A stretch of 20,770 nt of DNA from Nitrospirae bacterium CG1_02_44_142 (GCA_001871685.1 MNVK01000027.1:1-20770), one strand, 5' to 3'. Counted from the first letter of the stretch, positions 8,296 through 14,983 are shown. Translations and numbers: made by a program. Notes: generated from the letters alone by a model not told the origin.

Positions 8296-9083
8296 TTATC
8301 CTCCTCATATACCTTCTTTATTTTTTTCTTTTCAACAGGAAGAACCGCCGTTATTGAGAGCATAAGCCTGTATTCAGGGCTTCTGTTTTTCAAGTCAACC
8401 CCGATGCCGATAGTCGTATAAAGATAATCCGTTGTCATAAACCTATAGCCAAATCTTCCCTCAAGGTCATCAAGCGCTGCTGAATAATGGCTTTTTCTCC
8501 CATATATCTCTGCGAGCAGCTTAAAGTCATGCGCAGCCGAAAAATCAAATCCGGTTGCAAAATTTATCTCGTCTTCAAGTTTTGACGAGCCGGCCTTCTC
8601 ATAAAATATATTAGCATGTCCGCTGACAGGCCCGACCCTCTTGCTGACGATAAGGCCCGCGCCTGCCCTTCCATCTGTGCTGAACACCCCTTCTCCTGAC
8701 GGCGCTGAGACGTTGACCATATAGGCTACGGCAGGCGTATATTTAGTTTCCTCAATAACTCTGTGTTTTACCCCTAAGGCAATATCTTCAAATCCTGATT
8801 TTGCCTCATTCCAGCCATCAACATAAGGGGCAGTAGTTATAAGCTCCACCTTGTCAGTTACACCATACGCATACTGCAAGAGATACCTGAAAAAATCGGG
8901 GGCTATTGACTTTTCAATCCCGACGCCAAAGGCGGACTTTCCCTTCTGCGGGCTGTCTGCGCTAAATGTTGAAAAAACCCCATAAGGGGCGACAGGCTGG
9001 AGGCCCTTTATATCAAATCCGTAAGCATACCTTAAAAAGAAAAAGCAGATGAAAAAAAATAAGAGGGATATGTATTTTTTCAT
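8292..9083 (-). CDS. outer-membrane beta-barrel-like protein (MetA-pathway/transporter-like)
   Basis: A 263-residue exported protein. Residues 1-22 are a signal peptide rich in Phe and Leu and ending AYG. The rest alternates hydrophobic and polar residues with many aromatics and Gly (LQYAYGVTDKVELITTAPYV, AGAGLIVSKRVG, GHANIFYEK), the pattern of transmembrane beta strands. It resembles the 'putative MetA-pathway of phenol degradation' outer-membrane family, by recall rather than by search. The extreme C-terminus is Lys/Glu-rich and does not end in Phe, which is atypical for a barrel. It is the first gene of the htrA-tat operon. It has no Shine-Dalgarno before the ATG, which fits the promoter found just upstream. 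Confidence 0.7.
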   Translation of the reverse strand: MKKYISLLFFFICFFFLRYAYGFDIKGLQPVAPYGVFSTFSADSPQKGKSAFGVGIEKSIAPDFFRYLLQYAYGVTDKVELITTAPYVDGWNEAKSGFEDIALGVKHRVIEETKYTPAVAYMVNVSAPSGEGVFSTDGRAGAGLIVSKRVGPVSGHANIFYEKAGSSKLEDEINFATGFDFSAAHDFKLLAEIYGRKSHYSAALDDLEGRFGYRFMTTDYLYTTIGIGVDLKNRSPEYRLMLSITAVLPVEKKKIKKVYEEDK

Positions 9084-9089
9084 TCATAA

Positions 9090-9119
9090 AACATAACAGA
9101 AAAAATCTATAACTGTCAA
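9090..9119 (-). promoter_or_regulatory. sigma70-like promoter, possibly giving a leaderless mRNA
   Basis: On the minus strand TTGACA (9119-9114) is followed after 18 bases by TATGTT (9095-9090), or after 17 by TTATGT. The expected transcription start, 6-7 bases further on, falls at about 9083, the A of the ATG of the barrel-protein gene. There is no SD in front of that ATG. This would explain the absent ribosome binding site. The call rests on consensus match only. Confidence 0.5.
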
Positions 9120-9312
9120 TTAAGGTTCTTGGCGCAAAAGAAGCCCAAAGCGCCGCAATAAATTTCGGGGAAAAGAATCAGGCTTCTCAGCCTGCGCTCT
9201 CAGAGTCCGGACCACCCTATCCTCCTCTCTATGCCGGAGACAGAATACCTCAAATGCGCTTTCTTATTGGTTGAGTAGAAAGGTTGACGCTGAATTAAAT
9301 CAGAAAATGCAA

Positions 9313-10419
9313 TCAGACAAGAACAGCTTTTCCGGTTAACTCTGCCATCAGACTCTTTACTGATAAAATCCTGTCAACCCTGTATGCATTTGTCCCCACA
9401 GTATAAAGAGGCTCTTCTTTATCCTGATTGTAGCCGGCTGAACTCAGCAAACCGTTGCATATGCAGAAATGGTGTTCGTTGCTCTCTTTTGCAGGGCAAA
9501 TACTAAATTTGCCTTCTTTGTCCTTAAGCAGAACATAGGTTTTGTCGCATTTTGGCTTTCTCAATTTCAGAAGGGCAGAGACATACATGGGCGATTGCTT
9601 TATGACCCTGAAAGGCATACCGCATGGAGAGCCGGGGTCGTGCGCAACAATAATATCGTCCTCACCTGCATTAATAACAGCCTGTTTATATTCAGGAGTT
9701 GCGCTGCTCTCCTCAGTAGCCAGGAACCGGGTTCCCATCTGCACGCCGTCAGCGCCCATTTTCATAAAGCTGATGATGTCGTCATAAGTATAAATACCTC
9801 CTGCGACAATGACAGGAAAGCCTCCGTATTTGTCAGCCATATCTTTCACAGGCGGAAGCAGGTTTTCAAGCCTGTTCTCATCACTGCCAATCTGGTCCAT
9901 TTTGAAACCGAGGTGTCCTCCTGCAAGCGGCCCCTCCAAAACAACGGCGTCAGGCCTGTAACCGTTCTTCTCCCATTTCCTGCAGATAATCTCCAGGGCC
10001 CTCGCAGATGACACAATCGGAATAAGCGCGGTATCCTTGGGCGGTTGAATTGTAGGCAGTGAGATAGGCAGCCCTGCTCCTGAAATGATTGCATCTGCCT
10101 TTGCATCAAGAGCGCCTTTCACAGAATCGTCATAATCCCTGACCAGCGCGCGCATAATGTTTATGCCTGCAAAACCTCCGTTTTCTTTAGCGCGGCAAAC
10201 CTCTTCGTATGCCGCTTCGTATGTATTGTGTTTCTTCCCCGTTCTCTTTGAGACAAGCCTGTCAAGTCCTGCGCTGGATACAATGCCCAGTCCGCCTTCC
10301 CTCGCAACAGCGCTTGCGAGAGGATGAAGCGAAACGCCTACGCCCATGCCTCCCTGAATGATAGGGAGAGAAATGGTTTTGCCTTTTATAACCAATGGGA
10401 AAAACATTTGTGGAATCAA
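9313..10419 (-). CDS. nitronate monooxygenase / FabK-like FMN TIM-barrel protein
   Basis: A 368-residue flavoprotein of the 2-nitropropane dioxygenase/enoyl-reductase II superfamily. Visible features are IIQGGMGVGVS near the N-terminus, EGPLAGGHLGF (162-172) with the family's His at 169, and the FMN phosphate site IVAGGIYTYDDI followed by MGADGVQMGTRFLATEES (about 204-238). The C-terminal 90 residues contain four Cys (291, 308, 319, 321) in C-x16-C-x10-C-x-C, which could bind metal or Fe-S and is not part of the basic fold. The start is uncertain: TTG 10419 is only 3-4 bases from GAGGT, while ATG 10407 is about 16 away. The natural substrate is unknown. In an anaerobe, a reductase role is as likely as a monooxygenase role. 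Confidence 0.88.
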   Translation of the reverse strand: MIPQMFFPLVIKGKTISLPIIQGGMGVGVSLHPLASAVAREGGLGIVSSAGLDRLVSKRTGKKHNTYEAAYEEVCRAKENGGFAGINIMRALVRDYDDSVKGALDAKADAIISGAGLPISLPTIQPPKDTALIPIVSSARALEIICRKWEKNGYRPDAVVLEGPLAGGHLGFKMDQIGSDENRLENLLPPVKDMADKYGGFPVIVAGGIYTYDDIISFMKMGADGVQMGTRFLATEESSATPEYKQAVINAGEDDIIVAHDPGSPCGMPFRVIKQSPMYVSALLKLRKPKCDKTYVLLKDKEGKFSICPAKESNEHHFCICNGLLSSAGYNQDKEEPLYTVGTNAYRVDRILSVKSLMAELTGKAVLV

Positions 10420-10571
10420 TTACCTCGTTTTGTTTATTTTACACTATTCACAGGCATATAAGATATTATAGTATTTATTGGTTTGTCAATGACAGCCGAT
10501 AAAGTTGGACGCAGAATAGAATCTAAGCAAGGCGTAGACTACAAATTGGACAGCACAAAATTTTTTTACTA

Positions 10572-10599
10572 TTGACCTTATTTATGCTTGTGCTATAAT
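10572..10599 (+). promoter_or_regulatory. promoter of the DUF948-ytxH-hyp operon
   Basis: TTGACC (10572-10577), a 16-base spacer and a perfect TATAAT (10594-10599). Initiation at about 10606 would leave an 11-base leader beginning with the AAGGAGG ribosome site (10606-10612) of the first gene. It lies in the divergent gap between the NMO-like gene and this operon. Consensus match only. Confidence 0.65.
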
Positions 10600-10616
10600 T
10601 GATTCAAGGAGGTATG

Positions 10617-11009
10617 ATGAACCAGATATGGTTTGCGCTTATGACAATTGCCTTTTTAATAGTTGTATGCTTTCTCATATATGTGCTTCTTGAACTGAGG
10701 AAATCAGCAAGGGCGCTCACAGATTTCCTGAGGAGAACTGAGGATTCCCTGAAGCCCGCTCTTGATGAACTCCGGCAGACTTTGAAAAGCATGAGAAAGG
10801 TCTCAGATGATGTTAATTCTGTCACCGAGGATATAAGATTAATATCAGGCAGCGCAAGAGATATCGGACAGAATTTCGGAAAAGTGAGCGCGTTTTTAAA
10901 CGAGGTCAGTTCCGACGCCGTAATAAAGGTTTCGGGATTAAGGGTTGGGATAAGAACAGCCCTTGAAGTCTTAATAAAGAATCTTTTTTTAAAAAAAGGA
11001 GGCAGCTAA
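10617..11009 (+). CDS. DUF948-family membrane-anchored coiled-coil protein
   Basis: A 130-residue protein with one N-terminal TM segment (about residues 6-26, ALMTIAFLIVVCFLIYVLL) and a long amphipathic/coiled-coil region (about 30-105, with RRTEDSLKPALDELRQTLKSM and similar heptads). This is the architecture of DUF948 proteins. ATG 10617 is chosen because AAGGAGG ends four bases before it; ATG 10614 is possible but very close to the SD. A TTG at 10599 would lie in the -10 box and is excluded. It overlaps the next gene by one base (TAATG). DUF948 and YtxH pairs are common and are thought to be envelope or general stress proteins. The molecular role is unknown. Confidence 0.85.
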   Translation: MNQIWFALMTIAFLIVVCFLIYVLLELRKSARALTDFLRRTEDSLKPALDELRQTLKSMRKVSDDVNSVTEDIRLISGSARDIGQNFGKVSAFLNEVSSDAVIKVSGLRVGIRTALEVLIKNLFLKKGGS

Positions 11010-11320
11010 TGAGAGACAATGACGGACACAGCGCAGGCACGGTATTTATTTCCTTTCTTTTGGGAGGGATTGTAGGGGCTGGGCTTGCTATGCTTTTAGC
11101 TCCGCAGTCAGGCCGCGAGACCAGAAAAAAAATAAAAGAATTTACAGAGGATATGCGGGAAAAGGCAGACGACTATATTGAACATATCAAAAAGGGCGTA
11201 ACGTCAACAGTGGAGGAAGGGAAAGACCTTTACGAAGAAAAAAAATCCGCCCTTACTGCGGCAGTTGAAGCAGGCAAAAAGGCATACGAGAAAGAAAAAG
11301 AGAGGCTGTCCAAGGGTTAG
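11009..11320 (+). CDS. YtxH-family protein
   Basis: A 103-residue protein. It has a Gly-rich hydrophobic segment (about 10-30, VFISFLLGGIVGAGLAMLLAP) followed by the YtxH signature APQSGRETRKKI, then a highly charged Lys/Glu helix to the end. AGGAGG lies six bases before the ATG. It is probably an inner-membrane-anchored coiled-coil protein working with the DUF948 neighbour. The only gap before hypA is 8 bases, so it is cotranscribed with the hydrogenase maturation genes. A functional link to hydrogenase is not shown. Confidence 0.87.
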   Translation: MRDNDGHSAGTVFISFLLGGIVGAGLAMLLAPQSGRETRKKIKEFTEDMREKADDYIEHIKKGVTSTVEEGKDLYEEKKSALTAAVEAGKKAYEKEKERLSKG

Positions 11321-11328
11321 ACCTGATA

Positions 11329-11673
11329 ATGCATGAGGCTTCTATTGCGCTGAGCGTGCTTGAGATTGCCGTTGACAACTGCAGGAAAGCAGGTTATAAC
11401 AGGATAGAATCAATACGGTTAAAGATTGGGAGGGCGTCGGGCATCATGCCCGACGCCCTCCTTTTTGCATTCAATGCAGTCAAGGCAGATACAATTGCAG
11501 AAGGAGCAAGCGTTACAATAGATGAGATACCTGTAAGCGGCTTGTGCGGCTCCTGCGGCAAAGAATTTGTTACAGAAGAAAAATATGTCCTGTGCTGCCC
11601 TGAATGCAGCAGCGCCTCATTTAATATAAAAACAGGGCGTGAACTTGAAATCATAGATATGGAAGTGTTTTAA
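11329..11673 (+). CDS. hypA: hydrogenase nickel incorporation protein HypA
   Basis: Small metallochaperone that works with HypB to insert Ni into [NiFe]-hydrogenase large subunits. The 114 residues match the family. The MHE N-terminus provides the Ni-binding His2, and the zinc site is C73-x2-C76 ... C90-x2-C93 (with an extra Cys89). The core LKIGRASGIMPDALLFAF aligns with the usual hypA 'IG-SGV-P-AL-FAF' segment. At DNA level that segment is a near-perfect palindrome followed by T5 (separate entry). The start has no good SD (AAGGG is about 12 bases away), suggesting coupling to ytxH. Confidence 0.96.
   Translation: MHEASIALSVLEIAVDNCRKAGYNRIESIRLKIGRASGIMPDALLFAFNAVKADTIAEGASVTIDEIPVSGLCGSCGKEFVTEEKYVLCCPECSSASFNIKTGRELEIIDMEVF
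11429..11461. repeat. 33-base palindrome with T-tract inside hypA (terminator-like)
   Basis: The 16-base arms 11429-11444 and 11446-11461 are exact reverse complements around one central C. Read as RNA, this gives a 15-bp GC-rich stem (GGAGGGCGTCGGGCA) with a three-base loop, followed by CTTTTTGC. On the plus strand this is the form of an intrinsic terminator. It lies in codons 34-45 of hypA, in a conserved part of the protein. Whether it terminates transcription is untested, and translating ribosomes could prevent folding. Confidence 0.85.
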
Positions 11674-11682
11674 AAAAAGCAA

Positions 11683-11746
11683 GGTGAATGGGTGAATGGG
11701 TGAATAGGTTCTTGCGATTTACCGATTCACCTGAAAGCGATTCACC
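11683..11746. repeat. octamer array and inverted copies, hypA-hypB gap
   Basis: Three direct units GGTGAATG/GGTGAATG/GGTGAATA (11683-11706) are followed by inverse-sense units GATTTACC, GATTCACC and GATTCACC (11716-11746). The two halves are partly complementary, so AAGGTGAAT at 11681 can pair with ATTCACCTT at 11740. The same octamer reappears inside hypE (16382) and at the patatin gene start (17371). Confidence 0.75.
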
Positions 11747-11774
11747 TTAATAGATTTTTTAGGAGGTCTGACAG

Positions 11775-12422
11775 GTGAAGGTTAAAGTCGTGACCCGGAT
11801 ACTTGAGGCAAACGATAGAATCGCAGCGGAAAACCGCAGGCTTTTTGACGAGGCAGGGGTTTATGTAATTAACCTGATGAGCGGACCGGGCGCAGGCAAG
11901 ACATCCCTGCTGGAGAGAACAATAAAAGAACTGAGCGGAAAAATAAAGACCGCTGTTATAGAAGGAGACATTGCAGGCGCAGCTGACGCCGAAAGGATAG
12001 GCAGTCTCGGAGTCCCTGTTATACAGATAAATACAGGCGGCGCATGTCATCTTGACGCTAACATGATTAATGAGGTTTTGGAATCTCTTCCCCTGAAGGA
12101 GACTGACCTGCTTTTTGTTGAAAACGTAGGAAATCTCGTCTGCCCTGCAGAATTCAATATAGGCGAGGATATGAAGGCAATGATTTTGAGCATAACAGAA
12201 GGCGATGATAAGCCGTTAAAATATCCCCTGATGTTTCAGGAATCATCAGCCTTGCTCTTGAACAAAATAGACCTTCTGCCCTACACAAATGTAAGTGTAA
12301 AGAAAATCAGGAAAGACGCAATGTCATTAAATCCTGCACTTAGAATATTTGAGGTCTCATGCAAAACAGGTAAGGGAATCGCGGAATGGGCTGACTGGCT
12401 GACAAAAAAAGTTAAGAGTTGA
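11775..12422 (+). CDS. hypB: hydrogenase nickel incorporation GTPase HypB
   Basis: SIMIBI-class GTPase that drives Ni delivery with HypA. The 215 residues include the P-loop GPGAGKT (37-43), IEGDIAGAADAERI (63-76), INTGGACHLD with the metal-site Cys91-His92, VENVGNLVCP (115-124, Cys123), and the NKID base-recognition motif (163-166). It lacks the His-rich N-terminal Ni-storage stretch and the N-terminal CxxCGC site of some HypB proteins, so only the G-domain metal site is present. The start is GTG 11775, with AGGAGG eight bases upstream. Its stop codon falls inside a degenerate 7-base array at 12411-12445. Confidence 0.97.
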   Translation: MKVKVVTRILEANDRIAAENRRLFDEAGVYVINLMSGPGAGKTSLLERTIKELSGKIKTAVIEGDIAGAADAERIGSLGVPVIQINTGGACHLDANMINEVLESLPLKETDLLFVENVGNLVCPAEFNIGEDMKAMILSITEGDDKPLKYPLMFQESSALLLNKIDLLPYTNVSVKKIRKDAMSLNPALRIFEVSCKTGKGIAEWADWLTKKVKS

Positions 12423-12445
12423 GAGTCAAGAATTAAGAGTAAAAG
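12411..12445. repeat. degenerate heptamer array at hypB-hypF junction
   Basis: Five 7-base units, GTTAAGA, GTTGAGA, GTCAAGA, ATTAAGA and GTAAAAG, fill the space between the two genes. The array contains the last three codons and stop of hypB and most of the region where a hypF ribosome site would be. No clear SD is visible for hypF as a result. The units differ by substitutions, suggesting an older array. Confidence 0.65.
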
Positions 12446-12449
12446 TTCT

Positions 12450-13058
12450 ATGAACCGTGTCCTCATTAATATTAAAGGCGTTGTGCAGGGAGTCGGCTTC
12501 AGGCCCTTTATCTATAACCTTGCCAAATCCCTGAATCTAAAAGGAACGGTAACCAATACCGCTGACGGAGTGGCAATTGACATAGAAGGCAAAGACATCA
12601 CGCCATTTATAGACAGGATTCCAAAAGAAGCGCCTCCATTATCAGAGATAAATAAGATTGATATTTCGCCTATGCCTTTTTACGGATATGAAAACTTTGA
12701 GATAATAAAAAGCCTGGACAGCGGCAGTTTCACGCTCATTTCTTCTGACGTCTCAATATGCGATGACTGCCTCAAAGAGCTGCTTGACAAAGACAACAGA
12801 CGCTATTTGTACCCTTTTATAAACTGCATTAACTGCGGGCCGCGCTACACCATTACAAACGCTGTTCCCTACGACAGGCACAACACCACCATGTCTGTTT
12901 TTAAAATGTGCAATGAATGCGAAAGCGAATACAACAACACTTCTGACAGGAGATTTCATGCCCAGCCTAATGCATGTCATAAATGCGGGCCGTATTTAGA
13001 ATTCAAGATTCAAGATTCAAGATTCAAGAAGAAGAAAATCCTGTCAAAGCAACTATAA
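12450..13058 (+). CDS. hypF: HypF N-terminal part (gene split by frameshift)
   Basis: First frame of the carbamoyltransferase that makes the CN ligands of [NiFe]-hydrogenase from carbamoyl phosphate. Residues 1-90 are the acylphosphatase domain (VQGVGFRPFIY with the catalytic Arg). Residues 104-181 hold the two zinc-finger units: CDDC (104-107) with CINC (126-129), and CNEC (154-157) with CHKC (176-179). After CGPYLEF (about residue 186) the sequence enters four ATTCAAG repeats and reads 16 unrelated residues to a stop at 13058. The rest of HypF continues in the -1 frame (next entry). Joined with one extra repeat unit, the protein would be about 846 residues, against about 750-780 usual. The excess matches repeat-derived insertions. 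It is either phase-variable, recently broken, or an indel error in the sequence. Confidence 0.9.
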   Translation: MNRVLINIKGVVQGVGFRPFIYNLAKSLNLKGTVTNTADGVAIDIEGKDITPFIDRIPKEAPPLSEINKIDISPMPFYGYENFEIIKSLDSGSFTLISSDVSICDDCLKELLDKDNRRYLYPFINCINCGPRYTITNAVPYDRHNTTMSVFKMCNECESEYNNTSDRRFHAQPNACHKCGPYLEFKIQDSRFKKKKILSKQL

Positions 13059-14983
13059 ATATTTTAAAGCAAGGCGGTATCGTTGCAATAAAAGGGCTTG
13101 GCGGTTTTCATATCGCATGCGACGCCTCAAACAAAGATGCAGTTGAAAGATTAAGAGAAAGGAAAAGAAAGAGCAACAAGCCTTTTGCGCTTATGGCGCC
13201 TGATATGGAAACAATAAAAAAATACTGCGAGGTTTCAGAGAAAGAGAGAGAACTCCTGACTTCCAACAAGAGGCCGGTAGTGCTTCTAAAAAAAAGGATA
13301 CAGGATTCAGGATACAACCCCCCTCTATCCCCCCTTAGTAAGGGGGGAATTAAAGGGGGTTATCATGCATCAGCGCTTCCTGATTCAATCAGCCCTAATA
13401 ATCTGCACATCGGCTTCATGCTGCCATACACGCCGCTGCATTATCTGTTGTTTTATTACCCCGCGTCTCAAAGCCAATCCCCAATCCCCAATCCCCAATC
13501 CCCAAACTTTGACGCCCTTGTAATGACCAGCGGCAACATCTCAGAGGAGCCGATTGTTGTCAGCAATGACGAGGCGGCAGCAAAATTCTCCGATATAGTT
13601 GACGCCCTCCTTATTCATAACCGGGACATCTTCATGCGTGTAGATGACTCAGTGGTAAAAGTTCGTAATACGTTAGCCGTAATGTGTAATGAGTTTAAAG
13701 AAAATATTCCTTCGAATAGAGAAGTAGAATTAAACCCTTCACTCTTCACGCTTCACGCTTCACTGTCTTTCATCCGCCGTTCAAGGGGCTATGCGCCTGA
13801 GCCTATCTCTCTAAATGATGACGGGCCTGAAGTGCTCGGCTGCGGAGCTGATATAAAAAACACATTTACTCTCACAAAGGGAAACTACGCCATTCCAAGC
13901 CAGCACATTGGAGACATGGAAAATTACGAGACCCTGAAATTCTTTGAAGAGAGCCTCAACAATCTAAAAAAAGTTTACAGGGTGAACCCTGTTGCAGTGG
14001 GATATGACCTGCATCCAAATTATCTTTCAACAAAGTGGGCGCTGTCCCAGAAGGCAGAAGAGCGTTCAGCGATAGAAAACTCCGAACTCCGAACTCCGAA
14101 CTCCGAACTTTTGTTTTACGGCATCCAGCATCATTATGCCCATATCGCATCTGTCATGGCGGAAAACGGAATAAAGAGAAAAGTCATAGGCGTGGCATTT
14201 GACGGCACCGGCTATGGAACTGACGGGAATCTGTGGGGAAGTGAATTCCTGATCGCCGATATAGATGGCTTTAAGAGGGCAGGACACTTTAAATATATCC
14301 CCCTTCCGGGAGGAGAGACGGCAATCAGAGAGCCGTGGAGAGTTGCGGTCAGCTACCTAAAATATATCACAGGAGATGAGGTGATGGATTATCTAAAGTC
14401 CATAGGCTTCATTGAAAAATACGGCAGTGAAAGGATAAACGCTATCTTAGGAATTATTGACAAGAGAGATTTTTCGCCTCTTTCATCAAGCGCTGGAAGG
14501 CTCTTTGATGCGGTCTCGGCAATACTTGGTATATGCGACACAAATACCTTTGAGGGCGAGGCGGCAATGGCGCTTGAATCTTATACAATAGACGGCATAG
14601 ACGAAGACTACCCTGCTGACGTCGGATTGAAAGACAGGATTGAAATAGACTTTTGCCTGACCCTGTTCAGGCTGATACAGGATATGGCGAAAGAAATAGG
14701 AAAAGATATTATCGCCACTAAGTTCCACAACACCATAGTCACCATTATCGCCGGAGTCGTCCAGCGGCTCGGCATGGTTCATAAACTGCATGATGTAGTT
14801 TTAAGCGGCGGGGTTTTTCAGAACATGTATCTTCTGAAAAATACTATGGACAGGCTGAAATCAATAGGGATGAATGTTTATACTAATGAAAAGGTTCCTG
14901 CAAATGATGCGGGCATATCGCTGGGGCAGGCATACATAGTGAGAGAAAGGATGAAACAGTCGTCATCCCGGACGAAAGGATAA
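12983..14983 (+). CDS. hypF: HypF C-terminal part (YrdC and carbamoyltransferase domains)
   Basis: Continuation of hypF in the -1 frame. The frame opens at ATG 12983, but no ribosome site is present and the real homology starts at about NPVKATINILKQGG (after 13030), so it is probably not an independent gene. It contains the YrdC-like domain (IVAIKGLGGFHIACDA, RKRKSNKPFALM, MLPYTPLHYLL, VMTSGNISEEPIV) and the Kae1-like carbamoyltransferase domain (QHHYAHIASVMAENG, GVAFDGTGYGTDGNLWG, LSGGVFQN). Catalytic motifs are intact. Extra low-complexity stretches at residues about 105-127, 164-173, 228-261 and 366-375 coincide exactly with DNA repeats. Despite these, the frame stays open for 2 kb, which argues against long-standing decay. 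It ends 12 bases before hypD. Confidence 0.9.
   Translation: MRAVFRIQDSRFKIQEEENPVKATINILKQGGIVAIKGLGGFHIACDASNKDAVERLRERKRKSNKPFALMAPDMETIKKYCEVSEKERELLTSNKRPVVLLKKRIQDSGYNPPLSPLSKGGIKGGYHASALPDSISPNNLHIGFMLPYTPLHYLLFYYPASQSQSPIPNPQSPNFDALVMTSGNISEEPIVVSNDEAAAKFSDIVDALLIHNRDIFMRVDDSVVKVRNTLAVMCNEFKENIPSNREVELNPSLFTLHASLSFIRRSRGYAPEPISLNDDGPEVLGCGADIKNTFTLTKGNYAIPSQHIGDMENYETLKFFEESLNNLKKVYRVNPVAVGYDLHPNYLSTKWALSQKAEERSAIENSELRTPNSELLFYGIQHHYAHIASVMAENGIKRKVIGVAFDGTGYGTDGNLWGSEFLIADIDGFKRAGHFKYIPLPGGETAIREPWRVAVSYLKYITGDEVMDYLKSIGFIEKYGSERINAILGIIDKRDFSPLSSSAGRLFDAVSAILGICDTNTFEGEAAMALESYTIDGIDEDYPADVGLKDRIEIDFCLTLFRLIQDMAKEIGKDIIATKFHNTIVTIIAGVVQRLGMVHKLHDVVLSGGVFQNMYLLKNTMDRLKSIGMNVYTNEKVPANDAGISLGQAYIVRERMKQSSSRTKG
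13001..13028. repeat. ATTCAAG x4 array that breaks hypF frame
   Basis: Four exact copies of ATTCAAG. Upstream, hypF is read in frame with codons starting at positions divisible by 3. Downstream, the homologous frame starts one base earlier. Adding one 7-base unit (+1 modulo 3) or deleting two units (-14) joins the frames without a stop. Deleting one or adding two does not. Confidence 0.95.
13295..13315. repeat. heptamer array AGGATAC/AGGATTC/AGGATAC in hypF
   Basis: Three 7-base units immediately left of the C-rich palindrome at 13316. Together they encode an insertion (RIQDSGYNPPLSP and on) absent from the usual HypF sequence between 'VLLKK' and 'ISPNNLHIG'. One related array lies at 17285-17319. 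Confidence 0.8.
13316..13361. repeat. C-rich palindromic element inside hypF
   Basis: Imperfect inverted repeat: AACCCCCCTCTATCCCCCCT pairs with AGGGGGGAATTAAAGGGGGTT around a short loop. It is translated in frame as PPLSPLSKGGIKGG. The same family is present as a perfect copy at 16148-16193. Such elements are familiar as dispersed repeats in several bacterial phyla. Confidence 0.85.
13474..13501. repeat. CCAATCC x4 array in hypF
   Basis: Four exact 7-base units plus a partial fifth (CCAA). Translated as part of SQSPIPNPQSPN, an insertion between 'PLHYLLF' and 'FDALVMTSGN' of the YrdC domain. Confidence 0.9.
13665..13692. repeat. degenerate heptamer array GTAATAC-type in hypF
   Basis: Four units, GTAATAC, GTTAGCC, GTAATGT and GTAATGA. 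They encode part of RNTLAVMCNEF, the start of an insertion of about 30 residues after 'DDSVVKV'. The degeneracy makes this array less certain than its neighbours. Confidence 0.55.
13737..13764. repeat. CTTCAC(G/T) x4 array in hypF
   Basis: Four units, CTTCACT, CTTCACG, CTTCACG and CTTCACT. They encode PSLFTLHASL just before the conserved FIRRSRGYAPEPI segment. This is the end of the same extra stretch that begins at the 13665 array. Confidence 0.85.
14078..14105. repeat. AACTCCG x4 array in hypF
   Basis: Four exact units. Translated as NSELRTPNSE, an insertion just before the conserved QHHYAHIASV motif of the carbamoyltransferase domain. Confidence 0.92.

Noticed and set aside
9120..9215. 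31-codon minus-strand ORF (GTG start with GAGGAGG) in the gap upstream of the barrel-protein gene
   Set aside because: It has a fair SD, but the product is Arg/Leu-rich without any family, it runs through the -35 box of the next promoter, and the gap otherwise looks non-coding. I saw no RNA gene or other element in this gap.
9469..10011. Plus-strand ORF of 180 codons opposite the NMO-like gene
   Set aside because: Antisense to conserved FMN-barrel motifs; no ribosome site and no protein-like features.
10461..10489. Minus-strand promoter for the NMO-like gene (TTGACA at 10489-10484)
   Set aside because: The good -35 is followed by TATAAT at only 13 bases, or by a poor ATATCT at 17, so no convincing pair can be defined.
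13022..13042. Programmed -1 ribosomal frameshift joining the two hypF frames
   Set aside because: The direction is right, but the AAG-AAG-AAG-AAA-ATC codons contain no X-XXY-YYZ slippery heptamer, no downstream structure was seen, and the repeat array explains the frame change more simply. Not fully excluded.
13001..14105. CRISPR array
   Set aside because: Repeats are 7-8 base tandem units without spacers, differ between sites, and no cas genes are present.
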